Of a DNA stretch of 28,344 nucleotides, positions 25,040-28,344 are shown piece after piece. A program made the position numbers and the translations under genes. The notes beneath the pieces are model-generated. The model was given only the letters and a program-made list of their open reading frames with translations, did not search any database and was not told where the DNA came from. The stretch comes from Planktomarina sp. Lineage in GTDB: Bacteria; Pseudomonadota; Alphaproteobacteria; Rhodobacterales; Rhodobacteraceae. Position 1 is the stretch's first letter; every line of letters starts with the position of its first letter. Where the stretch lies: assembly GCA_016780825.1 (NCBI GenBank), contig JADHLF010000034.1:1-28344 (forward strand), read 5' to 3'.

Positions 25040-26479
25040 ATGACAGTCGACACAAGCAATCTCGGTAAGTTTTACATTGGCGGGCAGTGGGTGGCGCCGC
25101 ATTCACGGGCCAGCATGCCCGTTTTGAACCCGGCCGATGAGGGCCAGATCGGCATCGTACCTTTGGGAGATGCGGCAGATGTGGATGCGGCGGTTGCGGC
25201 GGCGGTATCGGCTTTCGCATCCTACAGCCAGACGCGCAAAGCTGAGCGGATGGCTCTTCTGCACAGCTTGATGAAAGCCACCGAGAGCAGGTTTGAAGAT
25301 TTGGCGCAGGCGATGCGCATGGAGATGGGCGCGCCGATCACCATGGCCCGAGAGGCGCAGGCTGATGCGGCCATCGGACATTTGCAGGGGTTCATCGAGG
25401 CCTTGGCCGAGTTGGTGGAGCGCGAGACCCTCAGCAATGGGGACATTCTCTTGCGCGAGCCGATTGGGGTGTGCGGATTGATCACCCCTTGGAATTGGCC
25501 GATGAACCAAATTGCGTTGAAGGTCATCCCAGCCTTGGCGACGGGCTGCTGCTGCGTTTTGAAGCCCTCGGAGCATACGCCGATCTCTGCGATGATATAT
25601 GCAGAAATCATAGATGCGGCGGGCTTTACGCCGGGTGTGTTCAATTTGGTCCAAGGTGATGGCCCAACGGTGGGCGCGGCTTTGTCGCTCCATAAGGATG
25701 TGCAGATGATGTCTTTCACCGGGTCCACCCGTGCCGGGATGGCGGTGACCCGCGATGCGGCAGAAACGGTCAAGCGTGTGACCTTGGAGCTTGGCGGCAA
25801 ATCGCCCAATTTGGTATTCGCCGATTGTGATCTTGAGGCCCGCGTGCGTGCCTCGGTTGCCGAATGCATGTATAATACCGGGCAATCTTGCGATGCGCCA
25901 ACCCGGCTATTGGTCCAGCGCAGCTGCTATGAGGCTGTGCTTGAGATTGCCAAACGCGCGGCAGAGGCCACCGAGGTGGGAGATCCGGCGCAAGAGGGGG
26001 CGCATATTGGCCCGCTGTTTGACCGCATTCAATTTGATCGGGTGCAAACCATGATTAAAGTGGGGCTTGAGGAGGGCGCGCGCCTCCTGTGTGGAGGCTT
26101 GGGACGTCCTGAGGGGATAGAGGCCGGCTGGTTTGTGAAACCCACTATTTTTTGTGATGTGTCAAATGATATGCGGATTGCGCAGGAAGAGATCTTTGGT
26201 CCTGTCTTGGTCATCATTCCCTTTGAGGACGAAGCTGAGGCGATCGAGATCGCCAATGACACGCCCTACGGTCTGGCCGCATATCTGCAAACTGGTGATC
26301 CGGCACGCGCGGAACGTGTCTCGGCCCGCCTCAGGGCTGGTGCGATCCACATCAACGGCGGTGGCTTCAACTATGGCTCGCCCTTTGGGGGGTATAAGCA
26401 ATCCGGAAATGGCCGCGAAGGTGGGATGATGGGATTGGAAGATTACCTTGAAACCAAAACGCTGCACGGATTAGGCTAG
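25040..26479 (+). CDS. NAD(P)-dependent aldehyde dehydrogenase
   Basis: Oxidises an aldehyde to its acid. The 479-residue protein has all ALDH landmarks: Asn152 (TPWNWPMN), FTGSTRAGMAV for cofactor binding, general base Glu250 (LELGGKSPNLVF), catalytic Cys284 (NTGQSCDAPTRLL), QEEIFGPVLVI and the end SPFGGYKQSGNGREGG. The Cys context CDAPTRL differs from betaine-aldehyde and HpaE-type enzymes (CTSSSRL), so the substrate is probably different. It lies between a CoA-transferase and an SBP56 homologue on the same strand. An aldehyde such as formaldehyde from methanethiol oxidation, or a larger one, would fit, but this is inference. Confidence 0.9.
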   Translation: MTVDTSNLGKFYIGGQWVAPHSRASMPVLNPADEGQIGIVPLGDAADVDAAVAAAVSAFASYSQTRKAERMALLHSLMKATESRFEDLAQAMRMEMGAPITMAREAQADAAIGHLQGFIEALAELVERETLSNGDILLREPIGVCGLITPWNWPMNQIALKVIPALATGCCCVLKPSEHTPISAMIYAEIIDAAGFTPGVFNLVQGDGPTVGAALSLHKDVQMMSFTGSTRAGMAVTRDAAETVKRVTLELGGKSPNLVFADCDLEARVRASVAECMYNTGQSCDAPTRLLVQRSCYEAVLEIAKRAAEATEVGDPAQEGAHIGPLFDRIQFDRVQTMIKVGLEEGARLLCGGLGRPEGIEAGWFVKPTIFCDVSNDMRIAQEEIFGPVLVIIPFEDEAEAIEIANDTPYGLAAYLQTGDPARAERVSARLRAGAIHINGGGFNYGSPFGGYKQSGNGREGGMMGLEDYLETKTLHGLG

Positions 26480-26493
26480 CGCGAACATGAAAT

Positions 26494-26568
26494 GAGGTCA
26501 CAAGAGACCTCCTGTGGACGTGATACGGTGGTGAGACTGGCGATCCAGACTCGGCAGTAAATGCTGAG
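26494..26568 (+). promoter_or_regulatory. Hairpin-rich leader before the SBP56 gene (candidate cis-regulatory RNA)
   Basis: Three stems lie in the 112-base gap. GAGGTC/GACCTC spans 26494-26511. GAGACTGG (26533-26540) pairs with CCAGACTC (26545-26552) around a CGAT loop with one A-A mismatch. CTCGGCA (26550-26556) pairs with TGCTGAG (26562-26568) with one G-T pair. The last two share bases 26550-26552 and cannot both form fully. The last stem ends 11 bases before the ribosome-binding region AAGGGAG. This resembles a switch, but matches no riboswitch class that I can recall. Confidence 0.38.
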
Positions 26569-26591
26569 TGACGCGAAAGGGAGCGGTGAAA

Positions 26592-27944
26592 ATGAAAGAC
26601 TGTTGTGGACCGGGCTATGCAAGCCCGCAGGAGGCCATCAAAGCGCCGCGTGAAAAGCTGCTCTACACCATTGCGATATACACCGGCACGGGCATTCAAA
26701 AGCCCGATTATTTGGCCACGGTGGATGTTGATCCCGACAGTCCGACCTATTCGCAGGTGATCCACCGGTTGGAGATGCCGGGCATTGGTGATGAGTTGCA
26801 CCATATGGGGTGGAATGCCTGTTCGTCCTGTTTCGATGATGGCTCGATGTCGCGCAAGTATTTGCTGCTGCCCGGGGTGCGCTCGAACAACATCCATGTG
26901 GTTGACACCGCCAGTGATCCGCGCGCCCCCCGCCTGCACAAGGTGATTGACGGGGCTGAGATCAAGTCGAAAACCAATCTGTCGGGACCGCATACGGTGC
27001 ATTGTTTAGGTTCTGAAATCATTATTTCCATGTTGGGCGATGCCAAAGGGGAAGCGCCGGGCGGATATCTGCACCTGAACAAAGATTTTGAAATCGTCGG
27101 GCGGTGGGAAAATTCCATGGGGGATATCAAATTCGGATATGATTTTTGGTATCAACCGCGCCATAATGTGATGGTCTCTTCCGAATGGGCCGCCCCTAAT
27201 ACTTTTATGCCGGGGTTTGATTTGGAAGAAGTCGGGCATTTAAAATATGGCCGCGAAATCCATTTCTGGGATTTTGAAAAGAAAGTCCCGATTGAAACCA
27301 TGTATCTCGGCGAAGATGGGTTGCTGCCCTTGGAGGTGAAATTTCACCATGATCCTGACAGCACCCATGGGTTTTGTGGGGCGGCGCTGAGCTCAAATGT
27401 GATCCATTGGTGGCGCGATGAGGCTGGCAAATGGCAATGGGAAAAGATCATTGATGTGGCCAATGAGCCGCATCCAGAATGGCCCATCCCGGTGCCGGGG
27501 GTGATGTCGGCTATTTTGATCTCGATGGACGACAAATATTTATACCTCAACAATTGGTTGCATGGGGACATGCGCCAATATGATATCTCAGATCCGCACA
27601 ACCCGGTTTTGACGGGGCAGGTCTGGATGGGCGGCCTTTTGGGCAAGGCGCCGGAGGTGAATGGGGTGAAAATGGCCGGCGGGCCGCAGATGTTCCAATT
27701 GTCTCTCGACGGCCGACGGCTCTATGTCACCACCAGTTTGTTCAGCACCTGGGACAATCAATTTTATCCTGAAATTCGTGAACAGGGTGGCGTGATGGTG
27801 CAGATTGATTGCGATCCGGAAAATGGTGGAATGAGCTTAAATAAGGATTTTATTGTCGACTTTGGACAGGAGCCCAATGGCCCCTCTCGCTGCCATGAAG
27901 CGCGCTATCCGGGCGGCGATTGCACGAGTGACATTTGGCTGTGA
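26592..27944 (+). CDS. Selenium-binding protein SBP56 / methanethiol oxidase family
   Basis: A 450-residue beta-propeller protein. Bacterial and human relatives oxidise methanethiol to formaldehyde, sulfide and peroxide with copper. The ATG at 26592 is chosen over a GTG at 26568 because AAGGGAG precedes it. Landmarks are DCCGPGY near the start, PDYLATVDVDPDSP, DELHHMGWNACSSCFDD (Cys77, Cys80), FGYDFWYQPRHNVM, SNWLHGDMRQYDISDP, the AGGPQMFQLSLDGRRLYVTTS stretch and a C terminus RYPGGDCTSDIWL. It reads strikingly like human SELENBP1 and lacks a signal peptide, so it should be cytoplasmic. Ser54 stands where human Cys57, the proposed selenium ligand, would be. It overlaps a ferredoxin gene by four bases. 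Confidence 0.9.
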   Translation: MKDCCGPGYASPQEAIKAPREKLLYTIAIYTGTGIQKPDYLATVDVDPDSPTYSQVIHRLEMPGIGDELHHMGWNACSSCFDDGSMSRKYLLLPGVRSNNIHVVDTASDPRAPRLHKVIDGAEIKSKTNLSGPHTVHCLGSEIIISMLGDAKGEAPGGYLHLNKDFEIVGRWENSMGDIKFGYDFWYQPRHNVMVSSEWAAPNTFMPGFDLEEVGHLKYGREIHFWDFEKKVPIETMYLGEDGLLPLEVKFHHDPDSTHGFCGAALSSNVIHWWRDEAGKWQWEKIIDVANEPHPEWPIPVPGVMSAILISMDDKYLYLNNWLHGDMRQYDISDPHNPVLTGQVWMGGLLGKAPEVNGVKMAGGPQMFQLSLDGRRLYVTTSLFSTWDNQFYPEIREQGGVMVQIDCDPENGGMSLNKDFIVDFGQEPNGPSRCHEARYPGGDCTSDIWL

Positions 27945-28297
27945 TTGTGACCTTATCAAACCGCGATGGGGCGCAATATGAGGTGGACTCCCGCCGTCCG
28001 CTCTTGGACAGCCTGCGCGATCAGGGGGTGGATTTGCCCTATGGTTGCAAATATGGCGGCTGCATCACCTGCGCGGCAAAGTTGACCGCAGGAGAGGTTG
28101 ACCAGCGCCGGCAAGTGGCGCTGAACAATCGGCAAATCAATCAAGGTTACGTGATCTTATGTGTTGCACGACCCATCACCGATATCACGCTCGAAATTGG
28201 GGTGGAAAGCCATGACCGCCTCTATCGCAACCCATTTCTGGACCCGTTACAATCCCATGAACTCAAGGCTGATATTGCCGTGCCAAAGGAGGTCTGA
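27941..28297 (+). CDS. [2Fe-2S] ferredoxin, plant-type fold
   Basis: Small electron carrier of about 118 residues. The cluster ligands are visible as Cys36, Cys41 and Cys44 (PYGCKYGGCITCAAKL) and Cys74 (YVILCVARP), the C-X4-C-X2-C...C pattern of plant-type ferredoxins. A C-terminal tail of about 35 residues follows the domain (HDRLYRNPFLDPLQSHEL). The GTG at 27941 overlaps the SBP56 stop as GTGA, implying coupled translation; a TTG at 27935 is the alternative. The next gene begins two bases after its stop behind AAGGAGG. It probably feeds electrons to that next enzyme. Confidence 0.9.
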   Translation: MIVTLSNRDGAQYEVDSRRPLLDSLRDQGVDLPYGCKYGGCITCAAKLTAGEVDQRRQVALNNRQINQGYVILCVARPITDITLEIGVESHDRLYRNPFLDPLQSHELKADIAVPKEV

Positions 28298-28299
28298 CC

Positions 28300-28344
28300 A
28301 TGGACCATACTCAACCCTATTCAGATGCCTATTTGCAGGGGATT
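28300..28344 (+). CDS. Start of an unidentified gene, cut by the window end
   Basis: An ATG with a near-perfect ribosome-binding site (AAGGAGG) opens 15 codons reading MDHTQPYSDAYLQGI. It is two bases after the ferredoxin stop, so it surely belongs to the same operon. The fragment is too short to name. A ferredoxin-dependent oxygenase such as a cytochrome P450 would fit the context, but this is only a guess. Confidence 0.6.
   Translation, partial: MDHTQPYSDAYLQGI

Noticed and set aside
26480..26591. SAM-II or another known riboswitch before the SBP56 gene
   Set aside because: The stems do not fit the pseudoknot layout or conserved bases of the classes I can recall; kept only as an unclassified leader.

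Overview
The window looks like chromosomal DNA of a marine alphaproteobacterium of the Rhodobacteraceae (Roseobacter group). This is inferred from a pca operon ordered pcaC-pcaH-pcaG-BKACE-pcaB, a ChvG/ChvI-like two-component pair, a glnK-amtB operon, KDO genes and intermediate G+C. No rRNA, tRNA, insertion sequence, phage gene or CRISPR array was seen. Species cannot be fixed from the sequence alone.

Layout. (1) Positions 1-1384 are visibly more AT-rich and hold the end of an acyl-CoA thioesterase-like gene facing a FadL/OmpP1-like outer-membrane protein, with a shared terminator between them. (2) Positions 1546-3789 hold katG with its own terminator. (3) Positions 3790-6901 hold a GC-rich hairpin cluster, then a surface autotransporter whose reading frame is broken between a DUF285/BspA-like N-terminal part and a cadherin-like repeat, Ig-like and beta-barrel C-terminal part. 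Two of its repeats are a 98% identical tandem DNA duplication. (4) Positions 6975-10026 hold KDO synthesis genes kdsB, kdsD/kpsF and kdsA, followed by a 58-residue small gene. (5) Positions 10239-14770 hold a PiT-type phosphate permease, two tiny membrane proteins and a ChvG/ChvI-like kinase and regulator. (6) Positions 15229-18736 hold a tightly overlapping protocatechuate operon containing a beta-keto acid cleavage enzyme. (7) Positions 18748-21844 hold homoprotocatechuate genes hpaE-hpaD, divergent from the MarR-type regulator hpaR, with a near-perfect palindromic operator between them. (8) Positions 21897-23572 hold glnK-amtB for ammonium sensing and uptake. (9) Positions 23835-28344 hold a family III CoA-transferase, an aldehyde dehydrogenase, a selenium-binding-protein (SBP56/methanethiol oxidase) homologue behind a hairpin-rich leader, a [2Fe-2S] ferredoxin, and the first 15 codons of another coupled gene.

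The main theme is catabolism of plant-derived aromatics: intradiol cleavage of protocatechuate meets extradiol cleavage of homoprotocatechuate in two convergent operons 11 bp apart. Around it are nutrient uptake (phosphate, ammonium), envelope sugar synthesis and peroxide defence. The least explained parts are the last cluster (SBP56 + ferredoxin + unknown partner, with structured leader), the broken autotransporter, the paired mini membrane proteins beside the two-component system, and the GC-rich hairpin island upstream of katG.
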